Shown here: positions 38,192 through 47,837 of the stretch, piece by piece
Numbering within the stretch: the stretch's first letter is position 1
How the letters are laid out: every line of letters begins with the position of its first letter
Source: Hyphomicrobiales bacterium
Lineage (GTDB): Bacteria; Pseudomonadota; Alphaproteobacteria; Rhizobiales; Rhizobiaceae
Assembly: GCA_900473795.1 (NCBI GenBank)
Contig: UCMT01000055.1
Coordinates: 1-64,000 of the forward strand
Direction of reading: 5' to 3'
Length of the DNA: 64,000 nucleotides
Program-made: the position numbers and the translations under genes
The notes under the pieces: generated by a model
Seen by the model: the letters and a program-made list of their open reading frames with translations, nothing else
What the model was told of the DNA's origin: nothing
Database searches by the model: none

Positions 38192-38935
38192 TCAGCCGTC
38201 GAGCCAGCCGCTGGCGAGCGCATTGGCCCATTCCTCGCGACCGCGCTGACGTGCAAGATGCGACATGGTCATGTGATCATGGGGTACGTGCCGGAAAGTG
38301 ACGTCCCAGCGCTCCTGCGCCTTGGTGACGATGGCATAGGCTGCATCGGGCGAGCCGGTTTCCACCTTGTGGAATACAGGCTCGTCGTCGTCATAGCCGG
38401 GGCAGCCGACGCTGCCGGGATTGACGATCAGCCGGCCGTCGGCAAGCCGGACAGAGCGCGGAATGTGGGTGTGGCCACAGAGGATGACGGGAAAGTCGAT
38501 GCCGGCGGCGAAACCTTCGATCCGCTGGCGGCTTGACATATGCACCACGCCCGATGCCGTCAGATCCTCCAGCCAGTAGGTGAGATCGTCCTGCGGTGTG
38601 CCGTGGCAGAGGAATATCTCCTGCCGGTGAACGAGCGTCGGCGGCAGGGTGCCGAGCCAGTCGAGATGGTGCGGCTGCAACTCGTCAAAGGCGGTGCGGT
38701 CCGAGAGGGCCATGTCCGCCGGCGCCTTGGAAACCAGCCAGCGATCGTGATTGCCGCGGATCGACGGGAAATTGCGCGCGATCAGGATATCGGCCGTGCG
38801 CGCCGCATTGAGCGGGCCGCTGAAGTGGTCACCGAGATTGATCACATCGTCGATACCCTGAGCCGCGATGTCGGCGAGCACGGCTTCGAGCGCGAGGTCG
38901 TTGCCATGGATATCGGCAATTACGGCGATTTTCAT
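38192..38935 (-). CDS. Metallophosphoesterase (YfcE/MJ0936-like)
   Basis: A 247-residue calcineurin-like phosphoesterase. The metal-binding motifs are all visible: DIHGN (start), NLGDHFSGP, RGNHDRWL, CHGTP and CGHTHIPR. Length and motif order suit a cytoplasmic two-metal phosphodiesterase or phosphatase with unknown natural substrate. It is followed on the same strand direction by a DUF2842 gene upstream of it in genome order (38951). Confidence 0.93.
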   Translation of the reverse strand: MKIAVIADIHGNDLALEAVLADIAAQGIDDVINLGDHFSGPLNAARTADILIARNFPSIRGNHDRWLVSKAPADMALSDRTAFDELQPHHLDWLGTLPPTLVHRQEIFLCHGTPQDDLTYWLEDLTASGVVHMSSRQRIEGFAAGIDFPVILCGHTHIPRSVRLADGRLIVNPGSVGCPGYDDDEPVFHKVETGSPDAAYAIVTKAQERWDVTFRHVPHDHMTMSHLARQRGREEWANALASGWLDG

Positions 38936-38950
38936 GCGGTCTCCCCGGGG

Positions 38951-39163
38951 TCAGCGCGGCTTGGCCGGCTTTTCCATCCACTTGATGACCAGCATGGCGG
39001 GCAGCACCCACAACAGCCCGGTGAAGAAGAAATAGGCGAGGTGCATCCACCAGGGGGCAGTGCCGAGCAGCAGCGAGGCAAAGGTGGTGGCCGCCAGCGC
39101 ATAGACGACGACGAGAATGATGATGATGATCGTGCCGATCAGTTTTCTGAGGCGTACGGGCAT
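38951..39163 (-). CDS. DUF2842 small membrane protein
   Basis: A 70-residue inner-membrane protein with two helices, typical of DUF2842 (MPVRLRKLIGTIIIIILVVV, then PWWMHLAYFFFTGLLWVLPA, and the conserved IKWMEKP tail). The internal ATG at 39163 fits the family start. It lies 15 bp before the phosphoesterase gene and may be co-transcribed with it. Function unknown; the family sits beside ctaA in many rhizobia, as here. Confidence 0.85.
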   Translation of the reverse strand: MPVRLRKLIGTIIIIILVVVYALAATTFASLLLGTAPWWMHLAYFFFTGLLWVLPAMLVIKWMEKPAKPR

Positions 39164-39345
39164 TGACGTCTTTCCGGTTGGCAGGGTTTTGCCGCGTATC
39201 GGCATCGGGCCGCGACGGCATGCCGCAAAGGGATAAGTCTTGTTTTGCATGCTGCTCTCGTGCAAATCAACGCCTTTGATGCATTGCCTTTAAGACAAAT
39301 CGCCTCCCGTAGGCAGGGCCGTGCCGTTTAACACTGGAGTTCCCG

Positions 39346-40449
39346 ATGGCGAGCACGGATATGGCAACGCAACAACGCCTTCTGAGCGAGATCGACACAG
39401 TCAGCCGCAATCGCGCCCAGATCAGGATCTGGCTCGGCGTCGTCGTCTTGGCTTTGTTTGCGCTGGTGCTCGTCGGCGGCGCGACGCGACTGACCGAATC
39501 AGGGCTCTCGATCACGCAGTGGAAGCCGATCCACGGGGTCATTCCGCCGCTTTCCGACGCCGGATGGCAGGAAGAGTTCGCGCTCTACAAGCAGATCCCG
39601 CAATATGAGCTGCTCAACAGCGACATGACCATCGAAGGGTTCAAGACGATCTTCTGGTGGGAATGGGCGCATCGGCTGCTCGCCCGCTCCATCGGGCTGA
39701 TCTTCGCGCTGCCGCTCGCCTTCTTCTGGATCAGGGGACAGATCGAGCCGCGTTTGAAACTGCCGCTGATCGGCATTCTGGCGCTGGGCGGCTTTCAGGG
39801 GTTCATCGGCTGGTGGATGGTATCCTCGGGTCTTGCCGACCGCACCGAGGTCAGCCAGTACCGGCTGGCAACCCATCTCGTCATCGCCTGTCTGATCTTT
39901 ATCTCCTGCCTCTGGATCGGCCGAGGACTTGCGCCGCATACGGACGATCCGGCGCCAACGAAAAGCTCGAGGAAGATGGCTGCCATCATCGCCTGCATGG
40001 CGCTGTTCCAGATCTATCTCGGTGCGCTGGTTGCCGGGCTCGATGCGGGGCTGAGCTACAACACCTGGCCGCTGATGGATGGCTCCCTCGTGCCGGGTGA
40101 CCTGTTCGTCCAGCAGCCGGCCTGGCTCAATCTGTTCGAGAACCCGAAGACGGTGCAGTTCGTCCATCGCATCGGCGCCTACGTGCTGTTCGCCTTCGTA
40201 CTGATGCACATGATCGCCTCGCTGCGTAGCGCGCCGCACACGACGCATGCACGGCGTTCGGTGCTGCTGTTCGGGCTGGTGACGATCCAGGCGATCATCG
40301 GCATCACCACGCTGATCCTGCAGGTGCCGGTCGGTTGGGGCGTTGCGCATCAGGGCGGGGCGCTGATCGTGCTCGGTTTCGCCATTGCCCACTGGCGCGC
40401 CTTCGTCGGGGAATATCCGCGGCCGCTGGCGATAGAAGTGCGGGACTGA
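39346..40449 (+). CDS. ctaA: Heme A synthase (COX15/CtaA type 2)
   Basis: Oxidises heme O to heme A for cytochrome aa3 oxidase. The 367-residue membrane protein has eight helices. Heme-ligand histidines are visible in WWEWAHRLLARSIG, LATHLVIACL, QFVHRIGAYVLF and WGVAHQGGALIV; the N-terminal GGATRLTESGLSITQW is characteristic. It is divergent from DUF2842 and convergent with a broken TauE gene. Confidence 0.96.
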   Translation: MASTDMATQQRLLSEIDTVSRNRAQIRIWLGVVVLALFALVLVGGATRLTESGLSITQWKPIHGVIPPLSDAGWQEEFALYKQIPQYELLNSDMTIEGFKTIFWWEWAHRLLARSIGLIFALPLAFFWIRGQIEPRLKLPLIGILALGGFQGFIGWWMVSSGLADRTEVSQYRLATHLVIACLIFISCLWIGRGLAPHTDDPAPTKSSRKMAAIIACMALFQIYLGALVAGLDAGLSYNTWPLMDGSLVPGDLFVQQPAWLNLFENPKTVQFVHRIGAYVLFAFVLMHMIASLRSAPHTTHARRSVLLFGLVTIQAIIGITTLILQVPVGWGVAHQGGALIVLGFAIAHWRAFVGEYPRPLAIEVRD

Positions 40450-41243
40450 TCAGCGCAAGAGCGCGTCGAGTGCGGGCATGCCCAGCAGGGCGGACGCGCC
40501 GATCAGTATGTAGCAGATGACCCGGAAAGTGGACGGTTTGGCGAGGCCGAACAGGCGTGAACCGATGTAGAGGCCGCCGGCATAGAGCGGCAGGATGACC
40601 AGCGTCAGCGCGAACACGGTCTCGACGAACAGGCCGCCAATCAGATAGGTGAGACGGACGTCAGCGCCGACGAGAGCACGAAATAGAGCATGAGGTTCGA
40701 GCGGATGACGGGCGCGTCGTTGACGCCGCTCAGCCAGTAGGCGACTACCGGCGGTCCGCCGAGTTGGGCGGCGCCGCTGAAAATGCCGGCAACGCCGCCA
40801 ACCCCCGCCGTCAGCGGGGCGCGCGGCTGGCCGTGATAGCGCCAGCCGGAAACCAGCAGAATGAGAAGAAGCGAGGCGATGATGGTGATCGCCCAGCGCA
40901 GGATGAGCGGATCTGCGAGCGCCAGCGCCGCCGTGCCGAGCGGCACGCCGATCAGGGCGCCGGATGTCATGGTGAAGACCTCGCGTCGGTTGGCGCCGCG
41001 CCATGCCGCCGGAAGCATACCGGCCGTTGCAATCGTGTCGATTACCAGAAGCACCGGCGAAATGATCTTCGGGCCGACGATGGAACCGCCGACCGGAATG
41101 AGGACGAGGGCGGCGCCGAAACCGGAGAAGCCGCGTGCCATACCGGCAATGAACGAGCAGATCAGCAGTGGGTAGAGACCGTGCTCGGGCAATGAGGCCG
41201 CAACCCTTGCCATCAGGGTTGCGAAGAAACCGGTGTCGCCCAT
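40450..41243 (-). pseudogene. Frameshifted TauE/SafE permease
   Basis: A sulfite/organosulfur exporter family gene of about 264 codons. Reading from 41243 gives the normal start (PLLICSFIAGMARGFSGFGA) and family motif AAQLGGPPVVAYW, but the frame hits a stop at 40641 after LSSALTSVSPI. The next frame continues with LIGGLFVETVFALTLV and the expected C-terminal helices to 40450. A one-base loss near 40650-40670 explains this. Either the gene is inactivated or the assembly has an error. Confidence 0.75.
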
Positions 41244-41317
41244 GTCAGGTCAGTGCCTCTGCGCGGTGGCGGTCGGTTTCCAGGCGCGGGAGGTCGCCCC
41301 TTGGAAAGATTGCCGGT

Positions 41318-42250
41318 TCAGGCCGACAGCATCAGGTCCATGTTCTGCACGGCTGCCCCCGACGCACCCTTGCCGAGATTGTCGAGCAGGGCGACGAGAT
41401 TGACCTGTTCGCCGCCGCTCGATCCGAACACATAGAGCTTCATCGTGTCCTTGCCGGCAAGTTCGACGGCATCGACGCGGGCCATTTTCGCGCTCTCTTC
41501 CAGGGGCACGACCTCGACGATCGACTGTCCGGCATAGTGGGCGACGAGCGCCGCGTGGATGCTTTCGAGCGTCACGCCGTCGGCAAGCTGGTCGATGAAC
41601 AGCGGCACCTGAACGATCATGCCCTGCGGGAAGCGGCCGACCGACGGGGAGAAGATCGGGGCGCGGTCGAGCAGGCCGTGGGTCTTCATTTCCGGCACGT
41701 GCTTGTGTTTGAGCGTCAGGCCGTAGAGGAAGTTCGGCGAGTCTATGTGGTCCGGATTGGCCGGATCTTCCATCTGCGCGATCAGCTGCTTGCCGCCGCC
41801 GGTATAGCCGGAGACTGCGTTGACCGTCACCGGATAGGTTTCCGGCAGGATGCCGGCCTGACGCAGCGGGCGGATGAGAGCGATCGCGCCGGTCGGATAG
41901 CAGCCCGGGTTGGCGACGAGGCGCGCATCGCGGATCTTGCCGGCCTGCGCGGTGTCCATTTCGGCGAAGCCATAGGCCCAGTCCGGCGCAATGCGATGCG
42001 CGGTCGAGGTGTCGATGATGCGCACCTTGTTGTTGCCTTCGAGCATAGCGACGGCCTGCTTGGAAGCATCGTCGGGCAGGCAGAGGATGGCGACGTCGGC
42101 GCTGTTGAGAAGATCTTCGCGGATGGCGGCGTTGCGGCGCTCGGCTTCCGGAATGGACAGGAGTTCGACATCCGAACGGCCCGCCATGCGGCTGCGGATC
42201 TGCAGTCCCGTGGTGCCGTGTTCGCCATCGATGAAGATCTTCGGTTTCAT
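41318..42250 (-). CDS. argC: N-acetyl-gamma-glutamyl-phosphate reductase
   Basis: The third step of arginine synthesis, NADPH-dependent. The 310-residue size identifies the short (type 2) form. Motifs: [17 protein letters not shown] for nucleotide binding, catalytic Cys in [11 protein letters not shown], and SGYTGGGK. The ATG at 42250 is the family start. It lies downstream of speB on the same strand (81-bp gap) and may be in one transcript with it. Confidence 0.96.
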   Translation of the reverse strand: MKPKIFIDGEHGTTGLQIRSRMAGRSDVELLSIPEAERRNAAIREDLLNSADVAILCLPDDASKQAVAMLEGNNKVRIIDTSTAHRIAPDWAYGFAEMDTAQAGKIRDARLVANPGCYPTGAIALIRPLRQAGILPETYPVTVNAVSGYTGGGKQLIAQMEDPANPDHIDSPNFLYGLTLKHKHVPEMKTHGLLDRAPIFSPSVGRFPQGMIVQVPLFIDQLADGVTLESIHAALVAHYAGQSIVEVVPLEESAKMARVDAVELAGKDTMKLYVFGSSGGEQVNLVALLDNLGKGASGAAVQNMDLMLSA

Positions 42251-42331
42251 GGTTTTATCCTGTCCTGCCAATTGATTAGCCACTGTTGCGGAATCACTTT
42301 GGCATGAAATTGAATCAGTTTGACAACAACG

Positions 42332-43288
42332 TCAGCCGCGCCGCTCCGCCAGCTGTTCGGCATGAAGGCCGAGCATATACATCGCGATGGTGGAGGCCGC
42401 AATGGCGGTGATGTCGGCATGGTCATAGGCCGGCGCCACCTCGACCACGTCGGCACCCCTGATGACCAGCGCGCCGAGTTTCCGGATCACCGACAGGACC
42501 TTGGCGCTCGAAGGTCCGCCGGAAACAGGGGTGCCGGTGCCGGGCGCATAGGCCGGGTCGAGGCAGTCGATATCGAAAGTGAGATAGGCGGGGCGATCGC
42601 CGACATGACGCAGGATGGCATCGGCAATCTCGCCCGCACTCATCTCCTCGACGTCGTAGCCGTAGAGAATGCGGATGCCACAGTCGTCGGGCGCATGGGT
42701 GCGGATTCCGAGCTGGATGGAGCTTGCCGTGTCGATCAACCCCTCACGTGCGGCGCGGCCGACGAAGGAGCCATGGTCTATGCGGCCTTTCTCGTCGGCC
42801 CACGTGTCCTGATGCGCATCGAACTGGACGAGGGCGAGGGGACCGTGGACAGCCGCATGGGCTCTGAGAAGCGGCAGCGTCACGAAGTGGTCGCCGCCGA
42901 GTGTCAGCAGGAAGGCGCCGCTTTTGAGTATCTTCGCCGCCTCGCGTTCGATGGTGGCGGGCGTCTTGGCGTGGTTGCCGTAGTCGAGCAGGCAATCGCC
43001 ATAGTCGATCGTCGCCATGTCCGCGAACAAATCTCGCTCGAAGGGATATTGCGGATCGTTGTCGAAAATGGCCGACGCCCGGCGGATGGCCTGCGGCCCG
43101 AAGCGCGCTCCGGGGCGGTTGGACGTTGCCGCATCGAAGGGAATGCCCCACACGACCGCATCAACGTCCTTCAGGCTTTTGGTGTATTTCCGCCGCATGA
43201 AGGAGAGGATACCCGCATGGGTCGGGTCGGTCGCAGCGCTCTTCAGCGAAGTGGCGGTGATCGCGTGGTCTATCGTCTTGTTGGCCAT
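42332..43288 (-). CDS. speB: Agmatinase
   Basis: Hydrolyses agmatine to putrescine and urea (arginase/ureohydrolase family, 318 residues). Two-manganese motifs are intact: LGGDHFVT, QFDAHQDTW and TFDIDCLDPAYAPGTGTP. The conserved N-terminal NRPGARFGPQAIRRAS is present. The substrate assignment within ureohydrolases is by overall likeness and could also be a guanidino acid. It lies between phhA and argC on the minus strand. Confidence 0.88.
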   Translation of the reverse strand: MANKTIDHAITATSLKSAATDPTHAGILSFMRRKYTKSLKDVDAVVWGIPFDAATSNRPGARFGPQAIRRASAIFDNDPQYPFERDLFADMATIDYGDCLLDYGNHAKTPATIEREAAKILKSGAFLLTLGGDHFVTLPLLRAHAAVHGPLALVQFDAHQDTWADEKGRIDHGSFVGRAAREGLIDTASSIQLGIRTHAPDDCGIRILYGYDVEEMSAGEIADAILRHVGDRPAYLTFDIDCLDPAYAPGTGTPVSGGPSSAKVLSVIRKLGALVIRGADVVEVAPAYDHADITAIAASTIAMYMLGLHAEQLAERRG

Positions 43289-43379
43289 GGTCGTCTCGTC
43301 AGTTGCGTGGCGAGACGTTGGACAATCGGCCAAAGGAAGGCAAGACCCCGATTATTGTTGCCGACGGATAATCCGTGTT

Positions 43380-44171
43380 TCACGAGGCCTTGGCTTCGAA
43401 CGTTGGAGCAAAATCACCCAGCGACTTGGCCTTCAAGATCGCACCCTCGATATCCTGTTCGATGATCGCTTCGAGATCAGCGAAGCTGTCGATGACATAG
43501 TAGATCGGCTGGACGATATCGATCCGGTAGGGGGTTCTGAGCACGCTCATGAGGTCGAATGGGCGGAATTCGCACTCAGTGCCCTTCATCGCGGCTTTCG
43601 CCTCGCTTGGTGAAGAGACGATGCCCGCGCCGTAGGAGCGGCGGCCTTCCGGCGTGTTGATCAGTCCGAATTCGACGGTGAACCAGAAGATACGGAACAG
43701 GTGCCACGAATAGCCCTTGCCGAGGTGCACGGCGGTTTCGCCGAAACGGCGGACGAAATTGGCGTAGCTCTGGTTGGTCAAAAGCGGGCAGTGGCCGAAC
43801 ACCTCGTGGAACAGGTCCGGCTCCTCGATGTAGTCGATATGCTCGCGGCGGCGCAGGAAGGTGGCGAGCGGGAATTTGCGCTGCGACAGAAGCTCATAGA
43901 ACTGCGACGGCGGGATGAGGGCGGGGACACCTTCGACGCCGAAGCCGGTGGTCTCGCTCAGCCGCCGGTTGACGTCGAGCAGTTGCGGAACCTTGTCCGG
44001 CCTGAGGCCGAGCGTCTTGACGCCGTCGAGATATTCGCGGCAGGCCATGTTTGCCAGCAGCTTCATCTGGCGCTCGTAGAGTTCACCCCAGATCGCATCT
44101 TCCTCCGGCGTGTAGTCGTACAAACCATTCGGGCCGGGCAGCTTGGCAGTGTAGGTGCTTTCCTTCGTCAT
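43380..44171 (-). CDS. phhA: Phenylalanine-4-hydroxylase
   Basis: Converts phenylalanine to tyrosine with tetrahydropterin and oxygen; a 263-residue bacterial monomeric form. The iron ligands are visible in LFHEVFGHCPLL (two His) and TVEFGL (Glu). The ATG at 44171 has GGAGGA eight bp upstream and is preferred over starts at 44189 and 44225. An Lrp-type regulator is divergent, 141 bp away, suggesting phenylalanine or tyrosine control. It is followed by speB, 91 bp away. Confidence 0.95.
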   Translation of the reverse strand: MTKESTYTAKLPGPNGLYDYTPEEDAIWGELYERQMKLLANMACREYLDGVKTLGLRPDKVPQLLDVNRRLSETTGFGVEGVPALIPPSQFYELLSQRKFPLATFLRRREHIDYIEEPDLFHEVFGHCPLLTNQSYANFVRRFGETAVHLGKGYSWHLFRIFWFTVEFGLINTPEGRRSYGAGIVSSPSEAKAAMKGTECEFRPFDLMSVLRTPYRIDIVQPIYYVIDSFADLEAIIEQDIEGAILKAKSLGDFAPTFEAKAS

Positions 44172-44271
44172 GCTCTGATCCTCCGTCATTCCAGCACGCG
44201 CTAGGGCGTGGCGCCTCAAGAGCAACTATGCTCCCGGAACGGCGGATTTTCCTTTCTTTCCTGCTGGCTAT

Positions 44272-44287
44272 TGCCATAATATTGGCA
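44272..44287. promoter_or_regulatory. Candidate Lrp-type operator between phhA and its regulator
   Basis: A dyad TGCCA (44272-44276), AT-only centre TAATAT, TGGCA (44283-44287). Short arms around an AT-rich centre of 5-6 bp are typical of Lrp/AsnC sites. It lies 100 bp before phhA and 26 bp before the regulator start, so could serve autoregulation. Confidence 0.45.
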
Positions 44288-44312
44288 GGAATTTTCGGAG
44301 ATCTGGCGGAAA

Positions 44313-44774
44313 ATGAAAGAAACTGGGAACTTTCAACGCAAGCTTCTGCAACTCGTCCAGGCCGACGGCAGCCTGTCGCTGGCCGAGCTGGCGGAGAGGG
44401 CCGGCATGTCGCAGAGCTCGGCCTGGCGGAAGATCCAGGAACTCGAAGCGGATGGCGTCATCCGCAAGCGCGTGACGCTGCTCGATCCCGGCAAGCTCGA
44501 CCTCAAGCTCTGCGTCATCGCGCATGTGACGCTGGAGGATCACCACGAGGAGGCAGTCGCCTCCTTTGCCTCGGTGGTGCTGGAGCGGCCGGAGATCATG
44601 GAGTGCTATGCGCTGTCCGGCGCGTTCGACTACATGCTGAAGATCCGGGCGAGCGACGTCGAAAGCTACGAGGCTTTCATGACGCGGTACCTGACGCGCA
44701 ATCCGCATGTGCGCACAGTGGTCTCGAGCTTCGTGCTGCGCGAACTCAAATTCTCGACGGAACTGCCGCTTTGA
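44313..44774 (+). CDS. Lrp/AsnC-family regulator
   Basis: A 153-residue regulator. The helix-turn-helix is at about residues 5-60 (LSLAELAERAGMSQSSAWRK) and the RAM ligand domain at about 70-145 (VLERPEIMECYALSGAFDYM). It is divergent from phhA, the usual arrangement for a PhhR-like local regulator of phenylalanine hydroxylase in rhizobia. The effector is inferred to be phenylalanine or tyrosine. Confidence 0.92.
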   Translation: MKETGNFQRKLLQLVQADGSLSLAELAERAGMSQSSAWRKIQELEADGVIRKRVTLLDPGKLDLKLCVIAHVTLEDHHEEAVASFASVVLERPEIMECYALSGAFDYMLKIRASDVESYEAFMTRYLTRNPHVRTVVSSFVLRELKFSTELPL

Positions 44775-44777
44775 CGG

Positions 44778-45116
44778 TTATTCGCGATCGGAGCCATAGG
44801 CCCGCTCGATCAGCCCGACGCGGACCTGGTAATGCTCGTACCAGCGCTCGCGGCCAAGCCTTTGTGCGGCGAGGTGCCGGACGTCGTTTTTCCACGCAAT
44901 GATGCTTTGCTCATCCGTCCAATAGGCATTCGTTATGCCAAAGCCGTCAGCGCCCCGGGCGCTCTCTATGCCGATGCAGCCCGCCTGCCGCAGGGCAAGT
45001 TCTTCCATTTCGGCGGCCATGTTGCCGTAGCCGTGATCGCCCTGCGTGCGCACAGATGAAAAGGCCACGATGTAGTAGGGCGGCTGCGGTGTCTGCGCGA
45101 AAGGTGTGGTGGACAT
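44778..45116 (-). CDS. ABM-type small monooxygenase-like protein
   Basis: A 112-residue ferredoxin-fold protein (YYIVAFSSVRTQGDHGYGN, CIGIESARG, NAYWTDEQSIIAWKNDVRH). This matches antibiotic-biosynthesis monooxygenase-like stress proteins, which usually form dimers and degrade or bind small aromatics or heme. It converges on the Lrp-type gene with a 3-bp gap. No substrate is known. Confidence 0.75.
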   Translation of the reverse strand: MSTTPFAQTPQPPYYIVAFSSVRTQGDHGYGNMAAEMEELALRQAGCIGIESARGADGFGITNAYWTDEQSIIAWKNDVRHLAAQRLGRERWYEHYQVRVGLIERAYGSDRE

Positions 45117-45180
45117 TCCGGCCTCGAATTTTTGTCGGTGAAAACGTTGCTTGCCGATCGGCGGCTCAAACCGGGAAACG

Positions 45181-45207
45181 AAAAAAGCGGGGCCGAAGCC
45201 CCGCTTT
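45181..45207 (-). terminator. Terminator of rplM-rpsI
   Basis: A perfect 10-bp stem AAAGCGGGGC (45184-45193), CGAA tetraloop, GCCCCGCTTT (45198-45207). On the minus strand it is followed by a T run, 24 bp after the rpsI stop. Confidence 0.92.
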
Positions 45208-45230
45208 GAACTGCTGAATTCCGGAAACGA

Positions 45231-45698
45231 TTAACGCTTCGAGAACTGGAACGAACGGCGGGCCTTGGCCTTGCCGTACTTCTTACGCTCGACGACGCGG
45301 CTGTCGCGGGTCAGGAAGCCACCCTTCTTCAGGACCGAGCGCAGGCCCGGCTCGAAGTAGGTCAGCGCCTTGGAGATGCCGTGACGAACGGCACCGGCCT
45401 GGCCGGAAAGACCGCCGCCGGCAACCGTGGCGTCGATGTCGAACTGGCCGTCACGGGCAGCAGCGACGATCGGCTGGCGCAGGATCATCTGCAGAACCGG
45501 GCGGGCGAAGTAATTTGCGAATTCCTTGCCGTTGACGGTGATCTTGCCGGAACCCGGCTTGACCCAGACGCGGGCGACGGCGTTCTTGCGCTTGCCGGTC
45601 GCGTAGGAGCGGCCCTGGGCGTCAACCTTCTTGACATGAACCGGAGCCGAAGCTTCCGAAGTCGTGCCGAGGTCTTTCAGAGAAGAGAGATCAGCCAC
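45231..45698 (-). CDS. rpsI: 30S ribosomal protein S9
   Basis: A 155-residue ribosomal protein. The C-terminal [17 protein letters not shown] is the S9 tail that reaches the P-site tRNA. Internal motifs: [18 protein letters not shown] and [16 protein letters not shown]. An N-terminal extension of about 25 residues is usual in alphaproteobacteria. It lies 2 bp after rplM and is co-transcribed with it. Confidence 0.98.
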   Translation of the reverse strand: MADLSSLKDLGTTSEASAPVHVKKVDAQGRSYATGKRKNAVARVWVKPGSGKITVNGKEFANYFARPVLQMILRQPIVAAARDGQFDIDATVAGGGLSGQAGAVRHGISKALTYFEPGLRSVLKKGGFLTRDSRVVERKKYGKAKARRSFQFSKR

Positions 45699-45700
45699 GA

Positions 45701-46165
45701 TTAGGCGCTCCTTGTGTTCTTGGCATTCAGCTTGGCGACGTCGAGGACGGTCGGCTGCTGTGCTTCATGCGGATGGTTGGTGCCGGCGTAAACGCGCAGG
45801 TTCTTCATCTGGCGACGGCCAAGCGGACCACGCGGAACCATGCGCTCGACAGCCTTCTCGAGGATGCGCTCCGGGAAGCGGCCTTCGATGATCTGGCGCG
45901 CGGTGCGCTCCTTGATGCCGCCCGGGTAACCGGTGTGCCAGTAGTACTTCTTGTCGGTGTACTTCTTGCCGGTGAGGACGGCCTTCTCGGCGTTGATCAC
46001 GATGACATTGTCGCCATCGTCAACGTGAGGGGTGTAGGTTGCTTTGTGCTTGCCGCGCAGGTGATTTGCGATGATGGAAGCGAGACGTCCGACAACGAGG
46101 CCTTCGGCATCGATGAGGATCCACTTCTTCTCCACCTCTGCAGGCTTCTGAACGAAGGTTGCCAT
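45701..46165 (-). CDS. rplM: 50S ribosomal protein L13
   Basis: A 154-residue large-subunit protein. Features: [55 protein letters not shown] and [20 protein letters not shown]. First gene of the rplM-rpsI operon. The 226 bp upstream hold its promoter; no ribosomal leader structure was recognised. Confidence 0.98.
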   Translation of the reverse strand: MATFVQKPAEVEKKWILIDAEGLVVGRLASIIANHLRGKHKATYTPHVDDGDNVIVINAEKAVLTGKKYTDKKYYWHTGYPGGIKERTARQIIEGRFPERILEKAVERMVPRGPLGRRQMKNLRVYAGTNHPHEAQQPTVLDVAKLNAKNTRSA

Positions 46166-46369
46166 GTTAAAACTCTTTCGTTTGAACCCGATGCGTTGCC
46201 GCCGGGCGTTTCTTGTTGCTTGAATTGGCAGACCCGAAAGTCGCCAAAAAGGAAAGCGGCCCGAGAGGACCGCGATCTGGTGCGGCTTATACGCAAAGGA
46301 TGAAATGCCGTCAAGTTTACGGGTTTATGGGATTGGAAAAATTTCCCTTATAAAACATGTGGTTAGCTA

Positions 46370-46389
46370 TGTGGTATTTTGATACCACA
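46370..46389. promoter_or_regulatory. Inverted repeat downstream of thioesterase gene
   Basis: TGTGGTAT (46370-46377), loop TTTG, ATACCACA (46382-46389): a perfect 8-bp dyad ending two bases from the stop of the minus-strand thioesterase gene, partly repeated nearby (ATGTGGTTAGCTATGTGGT). It may be a terminator without a T run or an operator in the rplM upstream region. Confidence 0.35.
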
Positions 46390-46391
46390 AT

Positions 46392-46823
46392 TTATCTTGG
46401 TGGAATCGAATAGGTCGCGGTTGCGTGCGCCACCAATTCTTCTCCATCGAGTTCCGAAATCGCCGCATCCAGCACGGCCAGCCGCTTGCCGAGTTTCAGG
46501 ATTCGGCAGGTGCAGTACAGTGGCCCGAGCGGCGGTTTTCTCAGGAAATTGATGTTGAGATTGGTGGTGACGGCGAGCGCCACCGGGCCGATATGGGCAA
46601 GCAACGTGATATAGGCGGTGACGTCGGTGAGTGCGAACAGCGTCGGCCCCGAAATTGTGCCGCCGGGACGAAGGTGTTTTTCCTTCGGATCAAGCCGCAT
46701 CGTGGCAGAGCCGGGGCCGGTCGCCACGACCTCGAAGATCTTGCCATCGGTATGGACCTCGGAAAAATCCGTTTCGAGGAAGCGGTTGAGATCGTCGATG
46801 GTGAGGATCGGTTCCAGCGGCAT
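46392..46823 (-). CDS. PaaI-family hotdog thioesterase
   Basis: A 143-residue hotdog-fold protein of the PaaI/YigI group. The active-site helix region is HLRPGGTISGPTLFALTDVT, with ITLLAHIGPVALAVTTNLNI forming the central hairpin. It probably hydrolyses acyl-CoA esters. It is divergent from the enoyl-CoA hydratase gene (140 bp apart), which suggests a shared acyl-CoA context. Confidence 0.88.
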   Translation of the reverse strand: MPLEPILTIDDLNRFLETDFSEVHTDGKIFEVVATGPGSATMRLDPKEKHLRPGGTISGPTLFALTDVTAYITLLAHIGPVALAVTTNLNINFLRKPPLGPLYCTCRILKLGKRLAVLDAAISELDGEELVAHATATYSIPPR

Positions 46824-46963
46824 GGCTCACTCCCACAATGCCTGCCTGCTTTACAGACCGCTGATCGGCAAGGGCAAGCGGGAAGAAAGTCTTAGAGGCT
46901 GCTTGAAACGGTGGTAGGCGCGGCGTACCTAGCGCTGATTACCTGAGACTGAGGAGAAAAGAG

Positions 46964-47785
46964 ATGGCAGACGTGGTTTCCCTGCGCAGGCAAGAGCCGA
47001 GCGGCCTGGTGCTGCGCGAGGTTTCGGGCAAGGTGCTGCGGCTGACGCTGAACAATCCTCCGGCAAATGCCCTGTCGATTGCGCTCCTGGACGCGCTGGC
47101 GGCTGAACTGGATGCCGCCGCCAAGTCGACCGATATCGGTGTCGTCATCCTGGCCGCTTCGGGCGATGTGTTTTCGGCGGGCCATGACCTCAAGGAACTG
47201 AACACGCATCGCGCCGACGACGACAAGGGCAGGGCCTTCTTCGAAAAATCCGTCCGGCTTTGCGCCGATCTCATGCTGACGATCAACCGCTTGCCGCAGC
47301 CGGTCATCGCCGAGATCGACGGGCTGGCGACGGCGGCGGGCTGCCAGCTGGTGGCGAGCTGCGACCTGGCGATCTGTACCGATAGCTCGACCTTCTGCAC
47401 GCCCGGCGTCAATATTGGCCTGTTCTGCTCGACGCCGATGGTCGCCGTCTCGCGCGCGGCGCACCGCAAGCAAGCGATGGAAATGCTTTTGACCGGCGAG
47501 ACGATCGACGCCTCGACGGCCAAGGATTTCGGCCTCGTCAACCGCATCGTGCCGAAGCAGTATCTGCGCCAGGTCGTCGACAAATACGCCGCCGTCATCG
47601 CCTCGAAGTCGCCGCAAGCGCTGAAGATCGGCAAGGAGGCGTTCTACAGGCAGGCGGAGATGGGCGTCGCCGAAGCCTATGATTTCGCGACGGGCGTCAT
47701 GGTGGAGAATATGCTGGCGCGAGACGCGGAAGAGGGCATGGGCGCGTTTCTGGGCAAGCGGATGCCGGAGTGGAAGGAGGATTGA
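46964..47785 (+). CDS. Enoyl-CoA hydratase/isomerase family protein
   Basis: A 273-residue crotonase-fold protein. The oxyanion-hole segments are VFSAGHDLKELN and GLATAAGCQLVASCDLAI. The two classical catalytic glutamates of fatty-acid enoyl-CoA hydratase are not evident: the second region reads CTPGVNIGLFCSTPMVAVSR, similar to ECHDC3-like relatives. The reaction is therefore uncertain. The ATG follows a good GAGGAGA-like site. Confidence 0.88.
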   Translation: MADVVSLRRQEPSGLVLREVSGKVLRLTLNNPPANALSIALLDALAAELDAAAKSTDIGVVILAASGDVFSAGHDLKELNTHRADDDKGRAFFEKSVRLCADLMLTINRLPQPVIAEIDGLATAAGCQLVASCDLAICTDSSTFCTPGVNIGLFCSTPMVAVSRAAHRKQAMEMLLTGETIDASTAKDFGLVNRIVPKQYLRQVVDKYAAVIASKSPQALKIGKEAFYRQAEMGVAEAYDFATGVMVENMLARDAEEGMGAFLGKRMPEWKED

Positions 47786-47828
47786 TAGCCCTTGCTATCC
47801 GGTAGACGTTCTACGTGTCGCGTAGTAT
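47784..47828. promoter_or_regulatory. higBA promoter region with two dyads
   Basis: Dyads GATAGC (47784-47789)/GCTATC (47794-47799) and CTACG (47811-47815)/CGTAG (47821-47825) lie just before higB. The second overlaps a -10-like TAGTAT (47823-47828). Such dyads are where HigA or the HigBA complex usually binds to repress the operon. Confidence 0.4.
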
Positions 47829-47837
47829 GTTTCGCGG